From Cordylochernes scorpioides (lineage: Eukaryota; Arthropoda; Arachnida; Pseudoscorpiones; Chernetidae): a stretch of 64,000 nucleotides of DNA. Positions 33,245 to 43,749 of the stretch are shown here, in pieces. The position numbers were made by a program, and so were the translations under genes. The stretch is taken from positions 44,025,151 to 44,089,150 of the forward strand of contig CP092879.1 in NCBI GenBank assembly GCA_030710605.1, in the 5' to 3' direction. Each line of letters begins with the position of its first letter. The first letter of the stretch is position 1. The notes under the pieces are model-generated. The model was not told the DNA's origin and did not search any database. It was given only the letters and a program-made list of their open reading frames with translations.

Positions 33245-33830
33245 AGAAACACTTCGGTCAGTAAATATTTTTATTCTATCGACATTTCGACAAAACCTTT
33301 TTGTCGTTGTCAGGAAAAAAACAACAACAATTAAAGCAATTAGCATCATAAATACCAAATATATATTTATTATACCTCGCCAAATGTTCTAATTTTTATT
33401 TTTTTCATGACGATAACAAAATATTTATGTTGAAACTTGATGTGTTCCGTGATATTTATCCTACCCAATTTCTTGATAAAATCAAGAAGAGCCAATCATG
33501 AACGAGTTTCGGGCTGTTGGCCCTCGTCAGCGTGGTTCAGTCTGTATCCTAAAGGAATGGAAATAGCTTTATTTACGGGGCTTCTAACCAAAATAAAATT
33601 ATTCTTTTAGCCCTAAAATGTATCCTAAAAAAATATTGGCCCAAGAAGCTTCCTGAGAAATCAATAAACAGGTATTTACAGCCAAATTTAAGTAAATATG
33701 CTGTTCATGTGAAAAATAAAAAAAAAGTATAAAAAAGATCAGGTGTTGATATCAAAAACACCACCACCAACAACAAAAAAGCATAAGCTGACTGCTTATT
33801 TGATCATTTTATATGGCAGAGGGCCATCTA
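33245..33830. repeat. Hairpin-MITE fragment followed by a CGTTTCGGGCTGTTGGCC-type repeat
   Basis: 33245-33440 has CACTTCGGTCAGTAAATA and GACATTTCGACAAAACC, with a degenerate inverted second half, as at 15297-15871. 33440-33720 carries CTTGATAAAATCAAGAAGAG and TTTCGGGCTGTTGGCCCTCG, as at 50560-50680. Non-coding. Confidence 0.7.
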
Positions 33831-34108
33831 GTTGTTGTTGTCGTGTCCAATGAAGAGCCTCAGATGTCCCCATGCATCTTTATCACAGCAGCAGCAATGT
33901 CCACTATCTTGGGCGTGTAAAGCTGCTGCTCTGGGTCTATTTCAATTATCTGCAAGGCTGAGGCCATTGCTGGACATGAGAATATGTGGGTAGGTGTTAA
34001 TTCCACACCAGGACAAATGTTGCATGTCCTGTAGGTTTTTGTGCCATCTGGATGCATCGTCATTCCTTTATAGTGTTCTGTTCTAAGTCTTAGATGGCAG
34101 AGCGCCAT
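33831..34108 (-). mobile_element. LINE A-family 3' end fragment
   Basis: The minus frame has EHYKGMTMHPDGTKTYRTCN, CPGVELTPTHIFSCPAMASA and PEQQLYTPKIVDIAAAVIK. The 3' end is GACACGACAACAACAACTAG. It is inserted in a MITE; TGGCAGAGGGCCATCTAG on one side and TGGCAGAGCGCCATCTAG on the other form an about 18-bp target duplication with one mismatch. Confidence 0.85.
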
Positions 34109-34260
34109 CTAGTGGAACAAATATAAGCCAAACTTTGACTTGTTCTGTGATATTTAATCAAACCAATTTCTTGATTAATCGAGAAAAGTCAACAACGAAC
34201 GCATTTCGGGCTGGTTGGCTCTTATTATCGTGATGTAGGCTGTGATGTGTAGTAATAATA
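34090..34260 (+). repeat. MITE-like repeat with TTTCGGGCTGGTTGGCTC module
   Basis: It shares AGATGGCAGAGCGCCATCTA, CTTGATTAATCGAGAAAAG and the TTTCGGGCTG module with copies at 31545-31830 and 50560-50680. Confidence 0.65.
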
Positions 34261-34555
34261 TTGTTTTTGAACACCAAAAATTCCCATCTATTTGAATTCT
34301 ATCTTTAATACGTCATCGTCTAATCGATCAAAATTTTGAAACTCTTGCACACATTTGATGCTTGAAGCAACTACAAGACGTTTCTAAAAATTCGTGGAAT
34401 GGTCAAAAATAGAATATATAGTGATGTCAATATGAATAATAATAAATTAATATAATTTTCAAATTACTTCCGTGTCGTTTCTATACAGAGTTTCCATAGT
34501 TTCTACAATGATTCAAAAACTATTGAAAATCCTCCAATTTATTATTCACCTAAGA
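34261..34555. other. Gene-free stretch
   Basis: No credible coding region or recognised repeat. Confidence 0.5.
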
Positions 34556-34556
34556 C

Positions 34557-34713
34557 ACGGGGCTATAGCACATTTGTAAATGCAAAGTCGAACTGCTTTC
34601 ATATGCGTAGACATGTGGAACACTTACAGTAAAAGTAGTCGCCTATTTCTACCCACCATACCAAGGCTCGTACTACATGTACTAGGGATAAGCAAAAAAA
34701 AAATCACTTTACA
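34557..34713 (+). mobile_element. 5'-truncated copy of the tRNA-derived SINE
   Basis: It matches the tail two thirds of 39671-39978: GCACATTTGTAAATGCAAAG, GTAGACATGTGGAAC, CATGTACTAGGGATAAGC, then an A-run. It lacks the tRNA-like head. Confidence 0.8.
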
Positions 34714-34913
34714 CAGAGAGAAGAGTTCTTCCATTTTTGAATGGTTGCACAAGCTTCCGGTCAATATGCCCTTTTACGTGTACAATATATCGAATTTAAT
34801 ACTGTATTGGATCATTATGCTTATGTATTCTACACTGAAGGTGGAATCTTAGAAATGGTATTCAAGAAAACTACGGAAATAAACTTTTAGGACTGTAGAA
34901 TTACATTTAAATA

Positions 34914-35086
34914 CAGTAGAACTTGGATAATTCGAACTTCTTTAATTCGAAAACCTCTTTAATTCGAATATTTATCTTGGTCCCTAGAATTTCCTATATA
35001 AATAATTTAACATCTTTAATTCGAATTTTTGGATAATTCGAATTTTTTTATGGTCCCTTGGGGTTCGAATTATCCAAGTTCGACTG
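34914..35086. mobile_element. Pogo/Tigger-like MITE
   Basis: 173 bp with inverted ends CAGTAGAACTTGGATAATTC and GAATTATCCAAGTTCGACTG, flanked by TA (34912-34913, 35087-35088). The ends resemble those of pogo/Tigger elements (CAGT...AATTCGAA). Non-coding. Confidence 0.85.
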
Positions 35087-35230
35087 TATTTGCATCGAGC
35101 AATACTCTTCTGCAAACAATGATACAACTTAGGCATAAATTAATATGAAGCAATAACGCACCATCTATATATATAAAAAATGAAACATTAAGACGCGAAT
35201 GTTTCTTTTCAAAATTAAATCAAAATTCTA

Positions 35231-36515
35231 TTGGGAGTACAAATAAGTTTTGAGGGATTTGCAAAAGAAGCCACAACAAATATTATATAAATAGCATCGG
35301 ACCTTGTAAGGTTTCATGTTAAGGCTTCATCATTTCCCCAAAAAAATCAGAAGAAGTCTTTTTACTCAAGTGTAAGGAACTTTTTTTTTGGTGCTCTAAC
35401 CATGTCAACCTTTTTGCCAACAAAACACAATTTGCGGGAAGCGCTGCTTTTTTGTTTTAATTTGAAGAAAAGTGCAACTGATGGACATCGATTGCTGTGT
35501 GAGGCATATGGTAAACATGCTCTATCAATAAAATCATGTGAGTACTGGTTTCGGCGTTTCAAAAGTGGCGATTTTGACACCAGAGACAAAGAACGCGGAG
35601 GGAGGCCAATAAAGTTCGAAGACGCTGAGTTGGAGGCTTTATTGGACGAAGATTCAAGTCAAACTCAAGAGGAGCTCGATGAAACCTTGGGAGTGACTCA
35701 ACAAGTGATTTCGAACCGTCTCAAGGTCATGGGTATGGTGCAAAAACAAGGAAATTGGGTTCCATATGAACTCAAGCCAGGAAACATCGAGCGCCGTATT
35801 TGCACGTGCGAACTACTGCTCAAAAGACAAAATCGGAAGGGTTTTTTGCATCGAATCGTGACGGGGGACGAAAAGTGGATTCACTACGACAACCCAAAGC
35901 GCAGAAAATCGTGGGTTAAGCCCGGTCATGCAACAACTTCAACGGCCAAACCGAATATTCATGGCAAGAAGCTAATGCTGTGCATCTGGTGGGATCAGCT
36001 CGGAGTGATCTACTATGAGCTACTTCAGCCTAACGAAACCATCACTGGAGAACGTTACCAACAACAATTGATGCGATTAAGCCGAGCATTGAAGATTAAG
36101 CGCCCACTATATGCCAAAAGACATGACAAGGTGATCTATCAGCACGACAACGCTCGGCCACATGTTGCAAAAGTTGTCAAGGAGACTTTGGAGGCGCTTC
36201 AATGGGATGTCCTACCCCACCCGCTGTATTCACCAGACATTGCTCCTTCAGACTACCACATGTTCTGTTCGATGACACATGGCCTAGCCGAGCAGCACTT
36301 CACTTCTTTCGAAGAGTCGAAAAATTGGGTCAATGTTTGGATCGCCTCAAAAGGCGAGGAATTTTTTCGACACCGAATCCGTATGCTGCCTGAAAGATGG
36401 GAAAAAGTCGTAGCTAAAGATGGACAATACTTTGAAAAAAATATATTGTACTGATTTCTCTGAATAAAGCTTCGAATTTATAAAAAAATCCCTCAAAACT
36501 TATTTGTACTCCTAA
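35231..36515 (+). mobile_element. Complete mariner transposon 2
   Basis: 1285 bp flanked by TA (35229-35230, 36516-36517). The terminal inverted repeats are TTRGGAGTACAAATAAGTTTTGAGGGA with a single mismatch between the ends. It contains one intact transposase ORF, a 171-bp leader and a 61-bp trailer. Size, ends, target site and ORF are all complete, so this copy inserted recently by comparison with its neighbours. Confidence 0.97.
35402..36454 (+). CDS. Mariner transposase, intact, DD34D
   Basis: 350 residues, the normal mariner length. The N-terminal part (about 1-110) holds the two helix-turn-helix DNA-binding regions (ALLFCFNLKKSATDGHRLLC; GVTQQVISNRLKVMG). The linker has WVPYEL (119-124). 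Catalytic residues are D156 (TGDEKWIHYDN), D249 (YQHDNARPH) and D284 (YSPDIAPSDYHMF), with exactly 34 residues between the last two. The protein would bind the 27-bp ends and move the element by cut-and-paste into TA. The start is the first ATG of the frame, 171 bp from the left end. The motifs suggest the irritans-type group, though I cannot run a phylogeny. A short overlapping frame at 36202-36393 is only a shadow. Confidence 0.96.
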   Translation: MSTFLPTKHNLREALLFCFNLKKSATDGHRLLCEAYGKHALSIKSCEYWFRRFKSGDFDTRDKERGGRPIKFEDAELEALLDEDSSQTQEELDETLGVTQQVISNRLKVMGMVQKQGNWVPYELKPGNIERRICTCELLLKRQNRKGFLHRIVTGDEKWIHYDNPKRRKSWVKPGHATTSTAKPNIHGKKLMLCIWWDQLGVIYYELLQPNETITGERYQQQLMRLSRALKIKRPLYAKRHDKVIYQHDNARPHVAKVVKETLEALQWDVLPHPLYSPDIAPSDYHMFCSMTHGLAEQHFTSFEESKNWVNVWIASKGEEFFRHRIRMLPERWEKVVAKDGQYFEKNILY

Positions 36516-36519
36516 TATT

Positions 36520-36700
36520 ATCCTTATTGCGATGAAAAATATTGAGAGGGCTTGGCTTATCAGTGGTGAACCCTTCTAGTGGTTTTGCCAATGTAATCGA
36601 CCAGACTGCTTCTTAGAGTTCTAATATTGTATTGGACGATTCTGCTTATATTTGCTATACTGAAGGGTGGAACCTTAGAAATGGAATTCAAGAAAATTAT
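36520..36700 (-). repeat. Member of the GGCGAAAC/CTGATGAG repeat family
   Basis: On the minus strand: TTGGCAAAACCACTAGAAGG, then GTTCACCACTGATAAGCCAA. The TCCAATACAATATTAGAAC upstream module is present. The mariner 2 element inserted at its edge. Confidence 0.7.
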
Positions 36701-36859
36701 TTGTGTGTTAATGTTTTCATATTATATTTATATATGGGGCATAATTGATATCTGAGATATATATATATATATATATATTGCGTATGATATTGTTTTTTAC
36801 AGCACAATACAACAATGTTGGCAAGTTTCTCTAGAGTGGAATGTCGAGGTGACGATTAG

Positions 36860-36973
36860 TGCTGTAAAGACCAGGATATCCTAAAGGATATTTGGTCATC
36901 AGTTGGTGATATCTGTCGATCAAAAGATCTAGCCCGAGATCGTATTGAACAACTACGAATCAACCCTATTTTA
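36860..36973 (+). CDS. Possible isolated coding exon (38 codons)
   Basis: An open stretch starts after a TAG/acceptor-like AG at 36858-36859 and ends at a good donor, TTA|GTGAGT, in phase 0. It begins with a Cys-Cys pair and reads CCKDQDILKDIWSSVGDICR followed by a charged helix-like part. It is unlike the surrounding repeats. The pyrimidine tract before the acceptor is weak, no ATG exon is visible, and the phase does not match the next exon at 45873 (phase 1). The start vaguely recalls the N-terminus of extracellular globins, but too little is present to claim it. Confidence 0.25.
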
Positions 36974-37241
36974 GTGAGTCCCGAAAGGGGCGCTATAGAC
37001 AGGTTTAACTGTACATTGATATATTCCTCTTATAATAATGGTAATAATTTTTAAATAAATATACAAATTGTGAATATTCTTTTGGTTGGAAGAGCTATTT
37101 AAGATTACATTTTAAAAAAACAATAATAAAGGTAAAAAGAATTTCAATTAACTTTATTAAATATATGCCAAGATATTATGAAGAAAATATGTATAATTGA
37201 AAATAACACATTTTTATTCTTCATATTTGATTATTTCGTTG

Positions 37242-37341
37242 NNNNNNNNNNNNNNNNNNNNNNNNNNNNNNNNNNNNNNNNNNNNNNNNNNNNNNNNNNN
37301 NNNNNNNNNNNNNNNNNNNNNNNNNNNNNNNNNNNNNNNNN
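37242..37341. other. Assembly gap (100 N)
   Basis: Exactly 100 N, the usual placeholder for a gap of unknown size. Confidence 1.
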
Positions 37342-39009
37342 ATTCTATAAGCAGAAATGTAGCGTACATACAGGAATAACAGTAATAGTACCAATAATCC
37401 GCAATGTTATTTACAGTGCATCAAATAAGAGAAAAAAGGGAGGGCTTAGCATAAACCTATATACAAACAGTTGAGAGAACAAATAGTTCGTTTTCTTAAA
37501 AAACAATAATCAGTAGAATTGATAAAAAATATACATAATTATTAAGCATCTTTATAGTTTTATACATGGAGATGGATAAAGGGTAAAGGGTTGTGTAAAG
37601 TCAGAATATAAAGCTTTAGGCATTAATTAATTTGTTCAGTCACCCAGTTGTTAAGTAGAAGCCACCTGATTCATTAAGTTACTTCGAATATTACTCGCAG
37701 CATTCTATAAAATTTAAAATTTTAAAAGTAAAACTTTGGTCAACTATCGCAGTATTTAGCCTGTTATACAGTTGTTAAGAAGACGTGAAGATTAAAATCG
37801 TCAAGGTTGTTATCTGACCAAAGCTAAAGTATTATGAAGCATTTATATCCACATTTTTCTGTTAAAAACGTGAAGCACATAGTTCTTGTAAAGAACATAC
37901 ATTTTGTGTTTTTTGTATAATTTTCGATTGATATATCCCATTAGTAATTAGGATCATATCTTTAAATGGATATTTTAAAACTTCTTTATATAAGTATAGG
38001 GGGATAAAATTATATAGAGTATAACGAATGTGTATACTAGGGCATGTTAATATATATATTCAACCTTATTAAATAATATAAAAAATAATTACTTTTCCGT
38101 TTATCATTACTCTTCACAATTCATCCTTTCATACTTCATCCCTAAGGTTAGAAATAATCGTTATTTCTCCTTAAAATAAGTTTCGATTCTACATTCAAAA
38201 GAAACACATGCGGGATAAATTTTCAAATTACGTTTTACAATTATAAGCCGCATTATATTAAATTATAAAAAATAATCTTTGTATTTTTAATTCGTGTCAA
38301 GAGAAAAATCTATTTTTATCAGGAAAAAAAACCGCATTGATTGCCAGCATCGAGCAAGGAAAATGTCAACAATTATCAGGAAAGTTTTTGTTCCAAGCTG
38401 ATACAACTTACTGATGTACGTGTTTTTTTTTCCTCTGACATTTTATAAATAGATATATCATAAAATTGTATTTCTTCTAATAAAATCGAAAGCTATACCT
38501 ATTTAATTTGTTCATAATGGTGTGAAAAATCTCAATAGAGAATTAAAATTATGTGTTTTGTTTAGGTATATATTATTGCTTCTTTTCTGCATGCCTTTAT
38601 ACAATATTTGACCTATTTGTATGACATTTTGCCATAATAAATAAATACCTTTGGGAGTAGATACTGTAGTTTCTAAAAGCCGAAAGCGAGTTAGCCAAAT
38701 AATGGACCAGTTTGTACATATAGTGTTGGCAGTGAATAAAGATTAAAATATATAAATGACTTTATAAATATATCACACGATTGTAATTCTATATTACACT
38801 GTGTGTGACATTGAAAATGAAACAGCAAGAAAGAGTGGCCAGAAAATTATGCAAATCCGAGTGATGCAAATGATGAAAGTTTTACAAATGGTGTGAAATG
38901 CACAGTCCTCGTGCGCACGTGGAGTAAGATATAAATAAAAAACTTTCTGAAAAGACAGTATCCGTGCCGTTATTTCTTCAAGGAAATTCATCGTAGAAAT
39001 TTTGTTCTT
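37342..39009. other. Gene-free AT-rich stretch
   Basis: It contains the dispersed repeat copy at 38096-38262 (CATTACTCTTCAC...TTCATCCCTAAGG). No supported coding region. A 65-codon minus frame at 38794-38991 has no supporting signal. Confidence 0.55.
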
Positions 39010-39612
39010 GTTTCAAAAGGCACGGGTAATAGCAGATAATGTCAGGCAATCGTCAATGGAGGCAGTTCCAGCAGACAGATTATTTTACGAGGGACATGGT
39101 GATTGGACTGAAATGGGCAGGTTGGTCCATACGTCAAATCGCAACTGACACACACCTGGGTGCGTCCACGGTGCAAAGACTGTGAAGAAGATGGTTGGAA
39201 AAAGGAAATGAAGCAATTTATAAGAATGTCGGTGCTGCCAGAGTGACGTCATCACTCGTTGATCGGCGTATCCTTCGACAAACAGTGGCGAAACCACATG
39301 CCACTTGTACCTCCATTCTTCAAAATGTGCAAGACACTCTAGATAATTCGACCAGATCGACCAGAACCATTCCCGTCGATTGGTTGCTAATGGCTAGCAT
39401 TCATGTCGTCCGTTAAGAATACTGCCATTGACCCAACTGAATAGACGCCAACGTTTGGAATGGTGCCGGGCTAGATCGACGTGGATGACGGAATAGCACA
39501 GGGTCGTGTTCTCAGATGAGTCACGCTTCTGTTTGCCAGTGATAGTACGCGAATGGCATCGAAATGGAGAAAGGTCCAATTCAGAGCACTATGACGGCCC
39601 AACGATACGTTG
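39010..39612 (+). pseudogene. Degenerate Tc1-like transposase
   Basis: Pieces in shifting frames match the order of a Tc1 transposase: FTRDMVIGLKWAGWSIRQIA (helix-turn-helix), GAARVTSSLVDRRILRQTVA, LNRRQRLEWCRARSTW and VVFSDESRFCL, with the first catalytic Asp. The rest of the catalytic domain is not recognisable before the SINE at 39671. Stops and frameshifts are many, and no terminal repeats were identified. Confidence 0.8.
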
Positions 39613-39670
39613 ATGATATGATGTGCGACCGTTGACACTCCCTTACCGGCAGTACATTGCCCACATTAAC

Positions 39671-39978
39671 AGGGGGTCGGTGGAAGGCTCGTTAAACCGC
39701 TTGGTTTTCGACCACTACGACCCGGGTTCGATTCCCGCATTGGACACTTTTTTCTGTTAAAAAAAAAATGCTCCAATGGCCCCCGATTCTTGCTAAAGTC
39801 CAACCCCAACCAGCGAGTGCAAGTAACCAAACGGGGCTCTGGCACATTTGTAAGTGCAAAGTCCAACTGCTTTTCACATGTGTAGACATGTGGTGCGCTT
39901 ACAGTAAAAGCAGTCGCTAACTACCCACCATGATTATCATGGCCTGTACCACGTGTACTAGGGATAAGCAAAAAAAAA
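39671..39978 (+). mobile_element. tRNA-derived SINE
   Basis: The head looks like a tRNA: a perfect Pol III B box GGTTCGATTCC (39725-39735) sits in an arm CCCGGGTTCGATTCCCGC, about 45 bp after an A-box-like TGGAAGGCTCG. The body is unrelated to tRNA, and the tail is AAGCAAAAAAAAA. A second copy lacking the head is at 34557-34713. It depends on a LINE for movement; no shared 3' end with the LINEs here is visible. Confidence 0.85.
39725..39735 (+). promoter_or_regulatory. RNA polymerase III B box of the SINE
   Basis: GGTTCGATTCC matches the B-box consensus. The A box upstream is weaker. Confidence 0.8.
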
Positions 39979-40820
39979 TCTATATATATAAAAATGAATG
40001 TATGTGTGTCTGTTTGTTTGTTTGTCCTTTATGTCTGACCAAACCACTCATTGGATCGCCATGAAACTTTGGGAAGTTATTTAGTATAGTACTGGGAAGG
40101 TTTCTAGCAAATAAAATTTTTGAAATAACTTTTCGCCTAGAAATAATCAAGATAAATATTCTGAATTTATCTGTTATAATTCAACAATCTGCTCTAAATA
40201 TTATCATGATGATACGATGATTTTGTAATGTTGAAAATTAGAAAAGACAAAATTCAGGATGACACGGCAATTTATTTGAGACAAGAATAATGATACAATT
40301 CAAAGGCAAGATACTATTCCTTTAACTTCCAATTACCGAGGGAACCAATTAATATTGATTTTATTCAACTTATCGAGTATTTTTCAAGGGACCGGGAAAA
40401 AATGTTCACTTTATCGAGAGATTCGTTAAACAAATGATACAATTCCAAGGCAAGATATTATTCCTTTAACTTCCAATTACCGAGGGAACCAATTAATATT
40501 GATTTTATTCAACTTATCGAGTATTTTTCAAGGGACCGGGAAAAAATGTTCACTTTATCGAGAGATTCGTTAAATAAACCTTTACTCGGGTAAAACCCGG
40601 GCGAAGCCGGGTACATCCATACAAGAATAATGATACAATTCCAAGGCAAGATACTATTCCTTTTACTTCCAATTACCGAGGGAATCAATTAATATTGATT
40701 TTATTCAACTTATCGAGTATTTTTCAAGGGACCGGGAAAAAAATGTTCACTTTATCGAGAGATTCGTTAGACAAACTTTTACTCGGGTAAAACCCGGGCG
40801 AAGCCGGGTACGTCCGCTAG
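39979..40820 (+). mobile_element. Non-autonomous Helitron/Helentron-like element
   Basis: It starts TCTATATATATAAAAATGAA and ends in the hairpin ACCCGG-GCGAAG-CCGGGT, then ACGTCCGCTAG next to T. This end type (a CCCGGGC...GCCGGGTA hairpin close to CTAG) is typical of Helitron-like elements in arthropods. The body holds three copies of one module starting at 40292, 40436 and 40632 (ACAATTCCAAGGCAAGATA...TTCACTTTATCGAGAG). A second copy of the terminal hairpin lies internally at 40585-40612. There is no Rep/helicase. Confidence 0.75.
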
Positions 40821-40879
40821 TATATATATATATATATATATATCTTAAAATTACTAAATAAAGTATATACTTTGGTTTC

Positions 40880-41060
40880 TCAAATATAAATCATACAAGA
40901 TGCATTAGCGCGCCATCTGTTAATGAAATGTTTCTTTTCAAATAAAATAATTTTCTACTGCCCTTACTGGGAAGGTTTAACACTGATGAGCCAGACATTT
41001 ATATTATTTTTATAATTGCAAAAAAAATTTAAAAGGAAACATGTGCCATTTAAAAGAGTT
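40880..41060. repeat. Fragment of the GATGGCGCGC/CTGATGAG repeat family
   Basis: It has GCATTAGCGCGCCATCTGTT, TTTCTACTGCCCTTACTG and TTTAACACTGATGAGCCAG. Partial copy. Confidence 0.6.
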
Positions 41061-41116
41061 TACATATTTTCATAAATTAATTATATATAATATATAATAT
41101 AAAATAATATATATAT

Positions 41117-41339
41117 TGTAACGTTTTATTTTTGCTTTAACTTTTAGAGAAATGTTTTATTTTAAATCTTTATCTAATTTGTTTGTTTGTTTGAAATAAA
41201 GAGGCAAATTTACCATGTTGTTGTTCTTTTGTTTATTAATTGTTCTTTTTTTCCAATGATGATAAGAGTTATTGATCACACATTAAAAATCAATGAAAAA
41301 CCAATTACAAAATTAATTACAAAATTCAGAAACGTGTCA
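41117..41339 (-). repeat. 3' LTR of Gypsy 2
   Basis: 223 bp, TG...CA ends. It contains (GTTT)n with one more unit than its partner. Confidence 0.93.
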
Positions 41340-41359
41340 TATCCCTCGGCTTGAAGGAT

Positions 41360-42364
41360 TTATTTTAGCAAAATAAATGGTTTCAATTGTGACACATGAA
41401 CTTTAACCAAGGAGGAATCATCTTTCAATAATTCACACGTAACACTAGATATTATTCTTGTTATTTGAAAAGGACCCTCATACTTTGGGGATGTTTTGAC
41501 CATACTTGGATCATTACTAGCTATTTTACGAAGGACCAGATCACCAACTTTGAATGACGACTGCGGATGTTTTGCATCGTGTCGTGCTTTCCACTTTTCT
41601 CTATGCTTTGCGCTATTTTCTATTGCTTTCTTCCTTGCATTTTCTATGGTGAAATGTGGTGATTCAGAAAATTCTGGTATTGCACAATCACCAAAAAGTA
41701 GGAAATTTGGAGAAAACCCAGTGACATCATGGGGTGTGCTTTTATAATCTTTCACAATTTTGGCAAGTAATGATGACCATTTTAGTCTTGGATTCTCTTG
41801 AAGGTTTGTTCTTAATTTGGTGAGTATAGTGTCATTCATCTTTTCACACAGTCCATTACTCTGCGGATGATATGGCGTCGAATAGGTGTGTTGAACTTGA
41901 TGCTCATTCAAAAACTTGTTAAATTCTTTTGATGTAAAATTCTTTCCGTTGTCGGTTAAAATACATTTGATTTGGGGAACAGTTTTGTTGATTTTGTCTA
42001 AACATTGAATTACTGCTTGAGAAGTGTTGGTGACAGTAGGGAAAGCCCAAACAAATCTTGTTAGGTGGTCAATTATTACTTGAATGTATTTGTTCTTGGT
42101 TTCATTTGCTGCAGAGCCTAGCACAATAGTATCCATTGATATTAATTCCAGTGGTTTCAGATCAGAGTTTGGTACAACATATTCTCCAATAAATGGTTTA
42201 TGACTGCATTTAGTTATTTGACATATTTTACATGAACGAACATAGTCTTTGATGCATCTGATAGCATTCGGCCACCAATAAAATGGTGTTATCAATCTTA
42301 CTGTCTTGTTAATTGAGGGGTGAGAATGATTATCGTGGTATTCTTTGAGAATTTCTTCTTGGAA
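41360..42364 (-). pseudogene. pol: Gypsy 2 integrase
   Basis: The minus frame from 42295 has the zinc region end (SCKICQITKCSH) and the integrase core: first Asp in LISMDTIVLGS, second in CILTDNGKNFTSKEF, and Glu after YHPQSNGLCEKMN. The C-terminal part is SFKVGDLVLRK, then VHVSQLKPF. A TAA at about 42365 separates it from RNase H in the same frame. It would insert the cDNA, generating the 4-bp duplication seen here. Confidence 0.9.
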
Positions 42365-42965
42365 TTATTCTGGAACAACTGTTTTTAGAACTCCATTATG
42401 TTTCACCATAATAAGATCTCGATGAATATGAGAGTTCTTTACAAAACTGAGATCCGCTTTTTGTTGGTGTAGTCGAAGAGTGGGGATTGATATATAAAAT
42501 GACACTGGTGATCTTGACAATGCATCAACATGCGTTTGCTTTGATCCTGATCTGTGAACTATTTTCATTGACTTGGTTGATAATTCAATTATCCATCGGA
42601 GATATTTTGCCTTTGGTTTCTTTACGTTGAAGAGCCATTCCAAAGCCGAATGATCTGTAATGACTTCAAATGTATTGTTCTCAAGATAAACTTCAAAGTA
42701 TTCAACTGATTGAACTACAGCAAAGCATTCCAACTCAAATGCAGAATAGTTCTGTTGATGTGGTAGAAGTTTCCCTGAATAATAGGAAATTACATGTTCT
42801 TGATTATCATTTCCAATTTGAGCTAAAATAGCACCAATTCCCAGTTTAGATGCATCTGTATAAAGCTTACATGGTAATGAAGGATCATATGTAGAAAGAA
42901 CTGGATCTGTGGATAAATGAGACTTTAGTTCCTGAAATGATTTGTTAACTTCAGTAGTCCATTTG
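42365..42965 (-). pseudogene. pol: Gypsy 2 RNase H
   Basis: The frame includes LYTDASKLGIGAILAQ (about 42870), FELECFAVVQSVEYFEVYLE, EVITDHSALEWLF and HVDALSRSP. A frameshift in the A-run at about 42968-42975 separates it from RT. Confidence 0.88.
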
Positions 42966-43749
42966 AATAACTTATTTTTTTTCTTGTGAGGCTTGTTAAA
43001 GGATCTGCAATTTCACTAAATTTAGGAATAAATTTCCTGTAGTAACATGCTAAACCCAAAAACTGCCTTACTTGCTTCACTGTTTTAGGTTGAGGGAACT
43101 CATTTATTGCCTTTGTTTTTTCAGGGTCAGGTTTAATCTTGTTATGTCCTATGATATGACCTAAATATATTATTTCTTGTTTTGCAAAGGAGCATTTCTT
43201 CAACTTGAGTTTGATATTGTTTTCTTTAAGCTTGTCAAATATTTTCTTCATGAGTTCAATATGATCTTTAAAAGTACTGCTGTAAATTAGAATATCATCT
43301 TGATAATTACAAACACCGTTCCAAAGAAGATTTCCAATAATATGCTGAATTATTCGCTGAAAAGTACTTGGAGCATTTTTCAAGCCAAATGGCATAACCA
43401 AAAATTCATAATGCCCGTCATTTGTAATGAAAGCAGTTTTCTCAACAGAGTCTGGATGTATTTCAACATGCCAATAGCCCCATGCTATGTCAAGTGTTGT
43501 GAAGTATTTCGCATTATGTAAGCGATCAAACATATCTTGGATGTATGGAAGAGGCTGCTTGTCATCAATTGTAATTGCATTCAGTTTTCGGTAATCTATG
43601 CACATCCTTTGTGAACCATCCTTTTTAGAGACCAACACTACGGGGAAGGCCCAAGGTGACTGAGATTCTCTTATTAGTCCCTTTTTACTCAATTCTTCAA
43701 CTTGTCTTTTTATTTCATCATATTCGGCAAGTGGTCTTCTATATGGTCT
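42925..43749 (-). pseudogene. pol: Gypsy 2 reverse transcriptase
   Basis: The motifs are intact: SPWAFPVVLVSKKDGSQRMC, TLDIAWGYWHVEI (first Asp), FGLKNAPSTFQRI, NYQDDILIYS (YxDD box) and YLGHIIGHNKIKPD. A TGA at about 43749 separates it from the protease part. Confidence 0.92.

Noticed and set aside
36860-36973. An extracellular globin exon (Cys-Cys start, IWSSV-like motif)
   Set aside because: The resemblance covers only about 15 residues and the rest does not follow the globin pattern.
37178-37474. Reading frames across the N gap at 37242
   Set aside because: The middle is unknown sequence; there is no coding evidence on either side.
39671-39745. A functional tRNA gene
   Set aside because: The B box is good, but the A region and stems do not give a convincing cloverleaf and the sequence continues into a SINE body with an A-tail.
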